From the NCBI GenBank assembly GCA_022818135.1, contig JAFMSR010000018.1, positions 6,236,049-6,300,048 of the forward strand: 64,000 nt of DNA, given 5' to 3'. Source of the DNA: Saxidomus purpurata. Lineage: Eukaryota > Mollusca > Bivalvia > Venerida > Veneridae. This document shows positions 35,249 through 47,923 of the stretch, one piece after another. Position numbers and translations under genes: made by a program. The notes beneath the pieces were generated by a model. That model was not told the origin of the DNA. It ran no database searches and saw only the letters and a list, made by a program, of their open reading frames with translations. Positions within the stretch are counted from its first letter, which is position 1, and every line of letters starts with the position of its first letter.

Positions 35249-35533
35249 GACTTTCTTATGTATATATAGTGTATTCAGCTGATACATTTTTTAATTCTTT
35301 TAATACTTGGCTATGGAAGACCAATTGTATCCGAACACTCTTCATATATAAGAAATTTGGTATAAGAAATCCCTTACAAGTTGCTTCTTATACCAGACCC
35401 AGGGTATCTTTTATTTTATTTTCACTCCTTACATTTTTCAACCCTAGCCATTGTGCAGGTATCCCATTGTTAATAATTGACTAAGCATGTATGAAATGTG
35501 CTATTGTGTTACTTGATTAATTTGATTGGTAAG

Positions 35534-35769
35534 TACACTCAACAGGTTTAGAAACGCAAAAGTGGCAAACTATTTATTTTAACAGTGTTATCGTGTTTAA
35601 AATTTATTCAAATTTCATACACAACAAAAACAATATAAAATTGAATTCTTGTAAAAGTCTCAATAATTCATCGCAAAAAATGACTTAAATAGTAGTAAAA
35701 ACAATAGCGTCATTCAAATAAAAATGTTCAACAGGGGAAATCTTTGCGTTTCTAAACCTGTTAAGTGTA
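35534..35769. mobile_element. MITE with 27-bp inverted repeats and TA ends
   Basis: TACACTCAACAGGTTTAGAA (ACGCAAA) at the left is mirrored by TTTGCGTTTCTAAACCTGTT (AAGTGTA) at the right. The element is 236 bp with an AT-rich core, Tc1/mariner-like. Confidence 0.88.
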
Positions 35770-36617
35770 GACTGACATCAAACAGTAAGTGAAATAGTTT
35801 TATATAAATACAGAAATATGAAAATAGAAAAAGAGAAATGTAATGAATTAACTGAAAATACATAAATTTAATAGAATACAATATGCTAAACTGGCGGAAC
35901 TATTGATAATGTCATAAAACGAATTACGTCAGAAAAGCTTAAAATGATTTCTTATTAAAGATGTAATCTAATAACCTCTAACCTTCCTAGTTAAGTATCC
36001 AAATCAGATTTCCCCTAGTCAGTCAAAAAGGCAGGGGGTGACACATCTGTAATTCTTTAACTGTGCAATTTCAATGCTATAATTGACCAACAAAATTTAT
36101 TAGGTTTTTGTGTCATCTAGTCTATACAAATCAAGAAACATAGCTCTGCTTAGTTACAAGTACAATCTACCTTCCTCTACAGTTTGAAGTATTGCAGAAA
36201 ATATAATAATCCATTAGCAAGATACATGTAGGCCTACCAAACAGCAAATTTATTCGTTGCCTGATAACCTCTCAAATCATTACAATACATTGTGCACATG
36301 GTGGCTATATAGTCTAGCAAGTGAAAGTCAAGTAAATTTGCCTAACAGTAATTAATGTACAAGGAAACACTAAAAGAAACACAAATTTTCTTTTTTTCTT
36401 AAAAAACAATCTGGCAGTCAGACCTAGGGAGACTTTGGCTAAGAGCCACTTTTTTTTCGTCTCTTACAGTAATAAGGCCTCACAACATGAACATGTTAAG
36501 GCGTTATGTAAATTCCACTTCTAGACAGTGCCTTTCTCATATATGTATTAGTAATATGCAACATTGTGAAATAAACAGGCACAAAGTACGTAGTCTATTG
36601 TATAAACAATACTAATA
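35770..36617. other. Gene-free stretch
   Basis: AT-rich sequence without recognised repeats or frames. Confidence 0.5.
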
Positions 36618-37193
36618 TATACACAAAGAAAAAAGTTAAGCACCCCCTGAAATTTTTACATTGACTTATCTAACGAAGCTTTATCATGAAAACACCGTCA
36701 AATTGAGCTAGGGAAGAAGAATGTTATCCGTAACAGCAACCCTCTGGCAAACAGACAACGGCAAAATTGTAATATAATGTTGTTTTTTTCGAGTCATGTT
36801 GTTGAACAATCAACAGGTGCCGTTTTATCCGAAATCAAAAACACATGCAGAGGTCATAGGAAGATTTAAGGTGGCGAATAAGAGTAAACAAATGCAATTT
36901 TGAGTCTTCAGATGACATCCGTACTTCATACGTTCAGTAACAGAGTAAACCTTCGCTGTGCCTGGGTGACCAACCTGACCCTGACTATTCAGCCTCCATA
37001 TGAACTTCGGATATTTTTAAAGACAATCTGCTTACACTCGCAGTGCAAAACTTATTGCAGTTTGTGCAGAGGGATGCTGTTATGATTTACAGCATTTGTT
37101 CCTCCGTTTATTTGAAAGTGATTTTATGATACAATTTTTTTTAAGTCACTATATAACTTTCAGGGGGGGGTTTAACTTTTTTATAGGGGTATA
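36618..37193. mobile_element. Non-autonomous Tc1-like element with CCCCCTGAAA inverted ends
   Basis: TACACAAAGAAAAAAGTTAA (GCACCCCCTGAAA) at the left pairs with the right end TTTCAGGGGGGGGTTTAACT (TTTTTATAGGGGTA). TA flanks on both sides. It is about 575 bp with no transposase frame. Confidence 0.8.
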
Positions 37194-37279
37194 TTTTTCA
37201 TTTCGCTTCAGAAAAAAAAATACACAGTTATGATCAGTTAATTCTAAAAATATGTTTTTGATAAACTTAAAGCAAACTT

Positions 37280-38116
37280 TTGTTTTGTAATCCCGCCATT
37301 TGTGTAAATCGTCAATTTCAAAAGTATTTTTCTACACTGTATACCACTTTACCACATAATTTGATAAATGACAAGCTAACTGCCCTAATTCAAAAGGCTT
37401 TTGCCAGGGAGAATGTTACATTTCTCGCCTGCAATTTCGATAAAGCTTTTTTTACTAGCTGTATTGTTAAACATTATACTATGTGGACCTGTGACGAAGT
37501 TTGTAAAGCCCTTTCCTTTTTATTGAACAACATTTATATAAGGTTTGGGAATGCAGTTTTCAGACAAGTAATCGGTATTCCCATGGGAACAAATTGTGCA
37601 CCCCTTGTCGCAGATTTGTTTTTATATTGTTATGAAAGAGACTTTATGTTGAGTCTTTCTCCAGACACGCAGGCAGACATTATCACTGCTTTTAATAATA
37701 CATCACGCTATCTGGATGATATTATTAATATGGATAACCCGTTTTTTGGTCAATTGGTGGACACTATTTATCCCCGGGAACTCCAGTTAATTAAAACTAA
37801 CAATTTGGATACTGGTGCTTCATTTTTAGATTTACATCTCTCTATTTATAACAATATTATACATACCAAAATTTATGACAAGAGGGATGATTTTAATTTT
37901 AGTATTGTAAATTTCCCCCATTTGGATGGGGATGTACCTCATGCTACATCTTATGGGGTATACATTTCTCAGTTAATTCGGTTTGCCAGAGGGTGTAGTT
38001 ATGTTGAGGATTTCAATGAACGTAATCAATACATTACAAATAAACGCCTTTTGTTTCCATTGCGTGTGTTAGAGATTCACCTAGCAGGGATTACTTTTAT
38101 TTACACTGTCCTGTGA
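37280..38116 (+). pseudogene. Reverse transcriptase fragment (Penelope-like type)
   Basis: The 278-codon open frame has no ATG; the ends are arbitrary. Visible RT landmarks are FSTLYTTLPHNLI (motif A region), IGIPMGTNCAPLVADLFLYC (motif B region), SRYLDDI (motif C, YxDD), ASFLDLHLSI and KIYDKRDDFNFSIVNFPH. In relatives I remember, an Asp precedes FSTLY; here it reads KYFSTLY, so that ligand is missing. The frame leaves the conserved C-terminal path after NQYITNK. It is 5'-truncated, and the GT-tailed 3' region follows at 38120-38540. The assignment to Penelope-like elements is moderate; RT identity is strong. Confidence 0.85.
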
Positions 38117-38540
<424 letters not shown>

Positions 38541-38906
38541 TCTCGGTGTCAAAAGTGGCACTCCTCAGCCAAGCACACATAAGGCAAGAAACGTAAGAAG
38601 TGACTTTAATATAAATCTGATGTTACTACCTATGATACGTCTTTCAACATTTAGTGCCTGCGAGGTCATACTATGTAAAGTGTAATTATTTTTAATTGGC
38701 GAAATGTCCCTATCAGTCAGTTTTGATATGTGTCCGATGATCCACACAGAGCCTTGTGCATAAAACGGTATATCACATAGAAGTTTCTCTTTAAACCTAG
38801 AACTCGTCAGAATTTTATTGAACAACGGTAAATAATTGATAGATTTAACACTAAACCAATAATTAATTTGACGGGTATTTAAATTCTAGTTGATGTTAGC
38901 TGTCAT

Positions 38907-38912
38907 TTTATT
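38907..38912 (-). promoter_or_regulatory. poly(A) signal AATAAA overlapping the TRIM-like stop codon
   Basis: On the minus strand the end of the frame reads CTG AAA TAA AAT G, so AATAAA includes the TAA stop. If used, the 3' UTR would be only about 20-30 nt. No other AATAAA is evident in the following 100 bases. Confidence 0.35.
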
Positions 38913-40392
38913 TCAGTTTACAAGTAAATGCTAGTAATTCATTTGAACTGTCACAGGCAACTAAAAGTCGGGACATCCTTCTATCATAATACGCTATTCT
39001 GGGTTTCAAAACACCATCTGCTTTTGTTAGGATCACTGCAAACGTTTTCTGTTTAGGTGAAAATTGTATAATTGTGTCACTGTGAAGCCCGCAAACAAAC
39101 ACTTGACCTGTACCGTCTGTACTCATTCCGGTAGGGAATTTCAGCTCATTACAGCTGAAAGTATTCACCATATCCCCAGCGAGATCCAACATTGATATTT
39201 TATCAGTATCAAAGCTGGTAACAAGAAGATGCTGACCGTCATCACATACTGTGATACGCTTTGGTACTGCAGTTAGGCGATGTGATACGCTTGGTAGATA
39301 ATCTTGTAGTTGTCCAGCGTTGTTATATACTTCTAAATAACCAGATGACGAATCGGAATAAATGCCACAACAAATATATAGTTTACCATTTGCATACACC
39401 ATACCTCTGCAGTCGCTTCCTGCATTTACTGATTTTGTGATAGACAACTTCTTTCTCAAAGAAACAAATTCAACTTCCTTTTTCACAGACACTACAGCAT
39501 CGCCAGAATCAAGAGCACACACGTGTAAAGGGTTATCTGGTAACTGTATGGAATCAATAAGTTTGTATGACTGATCAAGCAGCTTTAATTTCTTATTGCT
39601 TATATCGTTTATAAGTATTTTCCCATCTGATACCTGACATATGTCAAGTATGTCACACAGCTCCGTGTCAGACTTGTCTCGCACATTGAACTTCCCAAAC
39701 AGTTGTGTTTCATATACAGCAAATTGATCCAAATGACCTGCAAGAACCCGTGGCAAAGGAGACAGAGTCGATTGCGCTAATTCAACGTTTCCTGCTGAAG
39801 ATGAATGTCGTGATAAGGACACATTTGTGGCAATTGATCCGATTGTACCTATCGAGCTAAGAAACTTTTCAATACAGCCGTTTAATGTGAAATCAATAGA
39901 CTCACGGGCGGCGGCAGAAATGCTGTGGACTCGTTTTGTGGATTCATGGACGAAGCTCTTGCCGGTTTTAACATGGAAAAATAGTTCGCATTCATTATCT
40001 TCCTTAGATGAATCGAGCTGTTTTAGGATGTCTTCAGCCTTTGTCTTCGCCTTATTGAGAAATTTTATTTCTTGTTCCAAACTACTGACGATGGTTGTCT
40101 CTTTCAAATTAAGCTCGGTCATACTTTTCTGCTCCAAATCGTCAAATAACTTGTTCACTTTCTTACGAAAGCTAGCAATAGTTTTCTGAACCTCATTCTT
40201 TTCCTTTGCAACGCGAGATATGTCTTCTGTCCGGTCTACTTCAACTTTTTTAACATCCGATAGGAAACGTTTTGTTTCCTTCTTGATAATTTCGTACTCG
40301 TTGCTGGTCTTGATACCTTTAGCTGCGTCAGGTAAATGTTGTGTTTCAGCACAGTCACTGTAATGGATAACGTATTTATTACAAAACAATCG
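38908..40392 (-). CDS. TRIM-like protein, 3' exon (B-box remnant, coiled coil, NHL-like propeller)
   Basis: This is a single open exon of about 494 codons. It opens with the tail of a B-box (LFCNKYVIHYSDCAETQ, then HLPDAAKGI). Residues 30-165 form a Lys/Glu-rich coiled coil (VQKTIASFRKKVNKLFDDLE). A linker follows, then an NHL-like propeller from about 225 to the C-terminus (CRGMVYANGKLYICCG; GLHSDTIIQFSPKQKTF). There is no initiating ATG before residue about 89. The polypyrimidine acceptor ATTATTTCCTTTTAAG at 40393 supports a 3' exon whose RING/B-box exon lies upstream, perhaps in or beyond the N gap at 42.8 kb, or is lost. The usual FCxxC pair of the B-box reads FCNKY, missing one metal ligand. 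The stop TAA overlaps an AATAAA. It is probably E3-ligase family, but function cannot be inferred from this part. Confidence 0.85.
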   Translation of the reverse strand, partial: RLFCNKYVIHYSDCAETQHLPDAAKGIKTSNEYEIIKKETKRFLSDVKKVEVDRTEDISRVAKEKNEVQKTIASFRKKVNKLFDDLEQKSMTELNLKETTIVSSLEQEIKFLNKAKTKAEDILKQLDSSKEDNECELFFHVKTGKSFVHESTKRVHSISAAARESIDFTLNGCIEKFLSSIGTIGSIATNVSLSRHSSSAGNVELAQSTLSPLPRVLAGHLDQFAVYETQLFGKFNVRDKSDTELCDILDICQVSDGKILINDISNKKLKLLDQSYKLIDSIQLPDNPLHVCALDSGDAVVSVKKEVEFVSLRKKLSITKSVNAGSDCRGMVYANGKLYICCGIYSDSSSGYLEVYNNAGQLQDYLPSVSHRLTAVPKRITVCDDGQHLLVTSFDTDKISMLDLAGDMVNTFSCNELKFPTGMSTDGTGQVFVCGLHSDTIIQFSPKQKTFAVILTKADGVLKPRIAYYDRRMSRLLVACDSSNELLAFTCKLK

Positions 40393-40452
40393 CTTAAAAG
40401 GAAATAATATTTCAGATATCCTGCCTTTTTATTTTTACCACGTTTGTCCAAC

Positions 40453-42818
40453 TTCGAATATGTTTACATTGTACTACTTTATACATGTAAATATTCTCAA
40501 CAGTAATACTTTACTTTGAGAAGTGTCTTGATATAAATGACTATGAAAAACAATTTTACCAACTCTAGCTTGAATGTATTTGTTTTTATAAATTTGGCTA
40601 ATTCAAACAATTGTCTTTTTCTGAGTCGGAGAACTACAGGTTGCACGAATCAAGTATCGGTTTAAAAAACGTTAGACAATGATAACATCATAAAGTGAGT
40701 AGTACATACGTTTTCAATGAATGTTTGAGTTGCCTCTAAATTAATTCAGTGTAAAAACTTTAAGAGATTAAGTAACTGTTGACATAATTGTCATACATCA
40801 AGCAACGATATAATTATGTGGACCATTGACAGAGCCTCGGCGGATTTTCTTAAAACGATTTGAAAACAGGTTTTATGTATGTAAATGGTTAAATATACTG
40901 TCGCTGAATGAATAGAAGTGATGATCACACCTAAAGTTTAACTAACTGGCACCCTTTGATAAACCACAGATTGAACAGCCTTCGGTTAACAATGAAATAG
41001 TTAGTTCAACCATATAATCTAGTATCCGATTGTCCAAACGAAAGCAAAATAAGCAAAAAATGCCACAAACATGTCTCAATGTTTACATTTAAAATGGCCG
41101 ACTTTTTGCATGTCGAACTTTCGAACCAGGTCAGAAGAACGTGAAATTTTAACAGTTAAATGAATTCTTTAAAATAAACAATCCTCAAATAACTTATTAT
41201 TAATACGTGTAATTGATAAAGATTAAATAAACTGTATGATCAACTTTACAATGAATATTTGGATGTACTTTCTCTTTAATATTGTTCTGCTATTAAATAG
41301 TAAGAATGTTTAATGATGACATATTTAAAACTTTATTATCATCATTTCTAAGTAAAAAATAGTAAGCAAATATTTGCGAAAGTGCCTTGTCTGACTTTTT
41401 CAAGTTTTGCTCATATGATCGTTGCTCGAAAGAACATTTGTTCATTTTCATAATAAGCCTCATTATCGTCATCAATAGCACTCATTATATAAGTTCATGT
41501 TTGTCTGAAACCTTGGTAAACCACTGATGTATGAGGATGAATAACCTTAAACTGCCCGACTAGTATGACTTCCAGTTCGTTTCTCTATAGAAAAATACAA
41601 TTATGAAGCATAATTAACATCCGGCTTTTCTTAAGGCGCATCATACAATGACAAACTTGAAGCAATTTGTTAAAATATCTTATATATCGGGTTTACATAG
41701 AGATGTGCAGTCGGCTTAAAAGTCGACCTTACAGCTTTCATATTGAATGTAAATGAATAAGTTTAAAGGGGTAACTAGGCCACTAGACGGCGCTTGAGCA
41801 CGTCATTCAATCATTTCAAACATTTCTCAGATCAGAGACTCTTTTATACAAATTCTGACAAATTACAGAACTGTTTCCTTTGAAATTTGTTACAAAGGTA
41901 AACTGTGCCATTACAAAACAGTTCATTCAAAAATCTTAATTTCATATCACTTCTTTAAGTTACTTTAAGAAAAGAAAAAAAACCTGTCAAAAAGACGTTC
42001 TCAGATTTGAACTTTCCCGGGAGGTGTTGGTAATTGCTGATACACTCTGTGTGTGTAAAAGAATGCCACGTGGTGATGTTTATACACTTGAGAGTAGTGG
42101 CATACAGAACAAAAACAGTTTGCTAACCTTCATGAAAGTTTATTTCCATAAAATGAGTATATCCATTATTAGAATGAATCATTAAGTTATTCAAGACCTA
42201 TATAAGTAAGTTAAAAGTCTGCAGATAACATTAATAATTATAATGTTTTCGTGAAGAAATCTGTTTAACTTATATGTTTCTCGAGTAGTCAGTATGGACC
42301 TTTTTAGTTTTGTATAGATGTCTAACTTGCAAAAGTACACAGTAGGACATAACTTCCACTGCACAATGTTGCAGTTCAATATGTTTTGTTCTTCCCCCAT
42401 TCGTCTATACGTTACTACAAAAGCTTCTTATATATATAGTGTAGTTCAATATTTTCTCTCATAATCTTAAGTTGCATGATACTATTTCGGGTTCAGGTAG
42501 TCTTCCGTTTCTTAGTCAAGCCCATGAGTTTACAAGGCAAACTATAAACAGTGTTGGTATAGATTCAACAAAATGTTTATGTGACTTAGTCTTAGAAGAA
42601 GAATCCTCCTACTAAACCACTGCAAGGATGGCACCTGCAGAATCAGTTAATATCATCCTGGCTCATTATATATTATGATCCATTAATTACCAAGAATGAG
42701 GCTTTTAGATTTATTTAACTATTGATTTTAGTAAATTTTCCGGTTCATTTTATTCCTTGATGGTCTACAATTAACATCATATCGTGTTATCATCACTATG
42801 AATTTCAAATCTGTATCA
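40453..42818. other. Gene-free stretch upstream of the TRIM-like exon
   Basis: I searched the minus strand for RING (C3HC4) or B-box codons and found none. Small frames (41293-41481 and 42191-42400, minus) have no domain. Confidence 0.55.
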
Positions 42819-43318
42819 NNNNNNNNNNNNNNNNNNNNNNNNNNNNNNNNNNNNNNNNNNNNNNNNNNNNNNNNNNNNNNNNNNNNNNNNNNNNNNNNNN
42901 NNNNNNNNNNNNNNNNNNNNNNNNNNNNNNNNNNNNNNNNNNNNNNNNNNNNNNNNNNNNNNNNNNNNNNNNNNNNNNNNNNNNNNNNNNNNNNNNNNNN
43001 NNNNNNNNNNNNNNNNNNNNNNNNNNNNNNNNNNNNNNNNNNNNNNNNNNNNNNNNNNNNNNNNNNNNNNNNNNNNNNNNNNNNNNNNNNNNNNNNNNNN
43101 NNNNNNNNNNNNNNNNNNNNNNNNNNNNNNNNNNNNNNNNNNNNNNNNNNNNNNNNNNNNNNNNNNNNNNNNNNNNNNNNNNNNNNNNNNNNNNNNNNNN
43201 NNNNNNNNNNNNNNNNNNNNNNNNNNNNNNNNNNNNNNNNNNNNNNNNNNNNNNNNNNNNNNNNNNNNNNNNNNNNNNNNNNNNNNNNNNNNNNNNNNNN
43301 NNNNNNNNNNNNNNNNNN
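42819..43318. other. Assembly gap (500 N)
   Basis: Exactly 500 N. It may hide the 5' exons of the TRIM-like gene read on the minus strand at 38908-40392. Confidence 0.99.
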
Positions 43319-46300
43319 GCCTGCAAATGTAACTAATATGTTCTTAATTAGTCCAGGTAATTTTTAATGGGAACAAATTATCTTATTTATTTTACATTAA
43401 ACAATGTTTACATACATCAGAAGCGCGATATGTGAAGCTGGTAATTACAATTCTGGAACTAATTAGTTCTAGAGTATGTAGAAAATCTTACCAATGTTCC
43501 GCAGAAAGAACCGCGGCTATGTGAAGTCTGGCACGCCTCTACTTCGGTCTCAGTCGAAGCGTAGATCGTCTCGCATGTGCGATCGATGTATAGAAAGGTT
43601 GTAAGACATTGAAATCGGAAATAGTCGAATTCGAGGCTGCGAAATCAATTAATAGAATTACGAGGAAAACAAGCAACCTATTCAAGTAACAAAAGTAAAT
43701 ACATGTAGTTTGGCACAAACAACACGCTCAAAATCTATTTAATCCACCGAGGGCAGACCTTTGTCACAGGCATAACGCTTTTTTACAGTGACCATGTGTT
43801 TTAAAAAGTAGTTCGTGAGTCAATTTCAAATGCATAGAAGCTGTTTTCATTACTTTTTCCAAACTGATTTGTGTATACCCTATTCTGACCAATATGTTAT
43901 TATTGAACAAAAATAAATGAAATCATGTATTTTAAGAGTGTAAACATTTCACTTTTGTAGATCCGCTGGCTCAGCGTTTTCAGAATACATGCATGAGCTA
44001 CATTCAACAGGTCTATTAGTATGGTTAGCTGTTTTTTTCGGATTGCTTTAGATCATCTTGGCTTGCGCTCTGTAACTGTAAATCCCTGTATACCAAAATA
44101 CTAACAGCATTTACAAATATTTGCATAGGCAATATAAGTTTGATTGGATTGCCCGAAAATACACAATATAAATACTACATACATGTATGACTCACGAGTT
44201 CTCTGACACAGCTTAATTGGTCCAAATCTATCAAACTAGCAAACATGTATACTGTAAATTGACCAATTTTCGCTAGATGGAACTTTCATGGTTTGGTAGC
44301 AGACAGTCTTACCTGTGAATTTAAAATTCACCAAAGGAGAAGCTATCAAACGAATTGTTCTGCGATATTTTTTAAAATGCGAAACAGGAAATTCGCGAAA
44401 ACTGGCAAAACACCGACTCATCGAGAGTATTACATAAATGACAGTATATCTATAAGGTTATTGAATGTCTCAACGACCCAGCAAACACAAGAAAGCTTCC
44501 ATGGTAACTACCAGTTTTAATATTTCCGTGGCTTAAAATAGAACACGATTGCAGATAAAGAGTGCTTAACAGATTTTTAACAAGATTAAACGCAAAAGGC
44601 ATAGTATGTTACACAATGTGTTCAGAGTTTACAAAAAATGAGATATACCAGCCGCATCATACATACAGAATCTCATGCACGTGGAACTGCTGCCTACTAC
44701 ATGTCATTTTTCTCGGGCTTTAACGCACGTATCAAATATATTTCAATTTGCCCAACCACCTGGAAGAATATGTAGCCAAATACCGCCTACGGAACTGTCA
44801 ACTTTCTCGCATAACGCCGACAACACTTTTGTCGCCTTTGACTTGGCAAAGAGAGGCAAATTCAAACACTCACTGCGTGGAGGAATAAGGGCTGCGCACG
44901 CTTGTACCGAGATGACGACTTAAGCAAAGGCTGTGTCATGTAGATGTGACATAAGAAGTATGCCTCAGTTCTCTAGCTGGCCAAGATGTGACGAGATTTA
45001 ATAGCATACATGTACAGATGCTGACAGGGTTAAAAATGATGACGTGGGTTACCTCATTGTATGATGCGACATCAAAAGGGCCCTCCCCTGGGTTTCAAAA
45101 ATATGTAGATCAAGTCTTTGTCAAAAACAGTTGGTTTTAGCGCAATTAATTGAAATTTCGACTGGTAAGATAAAAGTTTCTGTTGCATAGTATTTCGCGA
45201 CACTGGCGGGGTAAAGTGGGGGCGCTGGGTTATAACGACTTCCTGGCCCTCTTTAACCGGACTAAGATCACAGTCTCACGTGGAAGGGTTAATGGCAAAA
45301 TTTGTTTTTATCTCCGTGAGATATTTTCCAAGTGTGGAAGTGTAACTGGCACGGCAAATCTCGCGTGTTCTGAAGTTATCTGGCTTTCCCTTTCTACTTA
45401 TTTAAATATAAAAATGGCAAACACTTGCAGTCTTCACGATTGATCAGGAAAAAAACTTCGTCTTTTGAACTTACTCATACATGCAACGTCGTATTAAGAG
45501 GATCACTCAGTCTAAATTAGCCTTGATTATGACAATAGGGTAAGATTTCTATGCAAATATCGCAGACAAACGTGCAAAAACTCGAACGTTACCCAAAACT
45601 ACAATCCACTTTAACAGATAGCGCAGTTAAAACGAGTTTTAAAGCAATTAAATGAAAACGCGTTTAAACCTAGCATTTCCTTATTAACCAATTTAACGGC
45701 CTGAATAGAACATTGATCTATACAGCGACAAAGATCAAACAAATCCCATCATTGTGAACACTTAATTAGTAACAGCATGAATGGACCTACGGACTTCAAA
45801 TTAAGACAAATTCATCAAAAACTGAAAAGGATTTTTGTCAGCAAGTTTGTACTTTAGTCATCAATTATCTCCGATTATTCATCAATATTTGAAAATATAT
45901 TAAGTAAATAAAATCGGTACAATATGACAATTTTGTTTGATACACTTGTCAAACTATAAAAGATACATGACGAGATTAAATATAAAAGATGTACCTTACA
46001 TCTTCAAGGACAATGATAGTAGATAGTCTCAAAACTTGCTGAATGACGTTTACCACTGTATAAACAAAACCTTCAAACATCTATACACTTGTGCTCAAAA
46101 CACACACTATCACAGTCAGGGCCAGCAAATTTGTAGATTAGTTTAGCTTATTCGGATTTATTCTCTCTCAATTGTGATGAAGTTCCTACAACTTTGACTA
46201 ATATAACTCACTACAGATATAATCAACATCGAAGAGCAGAGAGAGAAGCAATGTTGAAATATTCTCTGTCTTGGCTTTTTCTTGATCAAGGAATATACGT

Positions 46301-47684
46301 GTATAGACAAATATACGTGTATAGACATATCCGAGTCTCATTACAAATACAAAATATTTGCCAGTACCCTGAACTAAACTGATTTTATAAGGTCTAGTCT
46401 TAAGCCCTGCTGTGGTGTCTATTACTGACCCCAGCATTTCTCCTATCATGCTGTTAAAGTTAAAAGTTCTGGCCTGAAAGGAGATGCTACCGTTCTATTT
46501 GCCAAAGATTTTAATTTTGTTTGCCAAATATCGGGTAGATCTACGGCAAATTCTGCCTAGATAACTGTTCCCCTTGCCAACTACCCTTCACATTTTGGTG
46601 AATTGAGGGATGTACGACATTCGGTGCCTTTCCAAAAAACACAACCAAAGTGACCAGATGGAGGATTGAACCTCGGTCCTCCAGAATGTTAAGTGAATAA
46701 AGTTATCTCTAGATCACTTAGGGCTGTACTTTTAATAAGGGATCAATTCCAACATTGGAGGTGTGTCAAGAACAATATATAGATATAACAAGAGATTTGC
46801 TTCACAATCCAGCCATTATGAATAAATATAATCTAGATGATATTGTAAATAATTATATATATTTTGCCATAAAAAAGAATATTTGTTTGTCAAGCTTTCA
46901 AAAGATATATTGGGTGAAAAACTGTTCACTCAGCATTTCACAATATGAATAATATAGAACATTCAGTAATAACAGACATCCAGTCTGCAATAAATCTCTC
47001 ATCTTACAAATAAAAACTTTTTTTTCATTCCCCAATTCTTAAAATAACATACCTACATAATGCTGGCATAAAAGGATATGCACAATGAAATAAGTATTTT
47101 TTTTCTGAATGTTTACTTTTCTTAAATATCAATTTGTTTTATTTGGATCATTGTTTGCTTTTTCAGCAGTCTTTGAGTCCTTAACATTATCATATAGATC
47201 AAGTTAATTGAATTTTCCTATATAATTTCAGTATGCATCATATATCAATTCAATTACAGTGAAAATCTGTTTACTTTTCTCATAAGAAAATCCACTTCAG
47301 ACATTGAATACCACCCTTGAAAATCAATTACATATCACAGCAGGCTTTTATGCAAGTCCTACACAATTCAAAATTCCACAGCTAAACAAATAAGACTTAT
47401 ATTTTTAATCGCCCCAATTCCTAATACAGGTGTTGTACGTTTTTAATTTTCTCACAACTAAATTCCATGTAGATAATAATCCACTTATCCAATGTGCCAT
47501 TTAAAATGTTTCATTCATTTTCAAATAAGAGTTCATATATTTGGAGTCGAGTTAAACTTTAGCAACTACGTAACAGTGTACACCATAAGACTGCACAGTC
47601 TACACAAAGGTAGACCTACACAAAGGTAGACCTAACCAGTTCAACATGATACTGAACTTCCTAAAGCTGTTGAACTGACAAGTT
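43319..47684. other. Gene-free stretch
   Basis: It contains a short GGTCTCAGTCGAAGCG region near 43550, a two-copy 19-bp repeat ATATACGTGTATAGACAA near 46293, a tRNA-like piece at 46655-46725 (minus) and a doubled TACACAAAGGTAGACC near 47597. The 75-86-codon frames have no recognised domains. Confidence 0.5.
46655..46725 (-). repeat. tRNA-like relic
   Basis: On the minus strand GTGATCTAGAGATAACTTTA resembles an A-box region. GAGGACCGAGGTTCAATCCT resembles a B-box with T-arm stem. It is degenerate. Confidence 0.4.
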
Positions 47685-47923
47685 ACATGTACCACAGGTG
47701 GAGGGAACATACCTTTGACATATCACAATTAATTGAAAACAAATTTTTTTTTTGTTCATAGATCTTTACCATAGTCAGTGGTAAAGAGCTATGAACAAAA
47801 AAAAATTTCAATTTATTATGATATCGGTTCTAAAATGTATAGATAAAGACATTGGTTCATTGGCTTATTAAAGATCAAGAAAAAAATGCAAATTAAGGTA
47901 TGTTCCTTCCACCTGTGACATGT
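47685..47923. mobile_element. Fold-back MITE
   Basis: The outer arms CACAGGTGGAGGGAACATAC (CTT) and GGTATGTTCCTTCCACCTGT are inverted. The centre is a long palindrome TTTTTTTGTTCATAG..CTTTACCA / TGGTAAAG..CTATGAACAAAAAAA. It is 239 bp with no ORF. Confidence 0.88.

Noticed and set aside
39827..40189. 120-codon plus-strand frame
   Set aside because: Antisense to the TRIM-like coiled coil; a shadow.
40453..42818. RING or B-box exon for the TRIM-like gene
   Set aside because: No C3HC4 or B-box cysteine pattern was found on the minus strand in this interval; the 5' part may lie in the gap or be absent.
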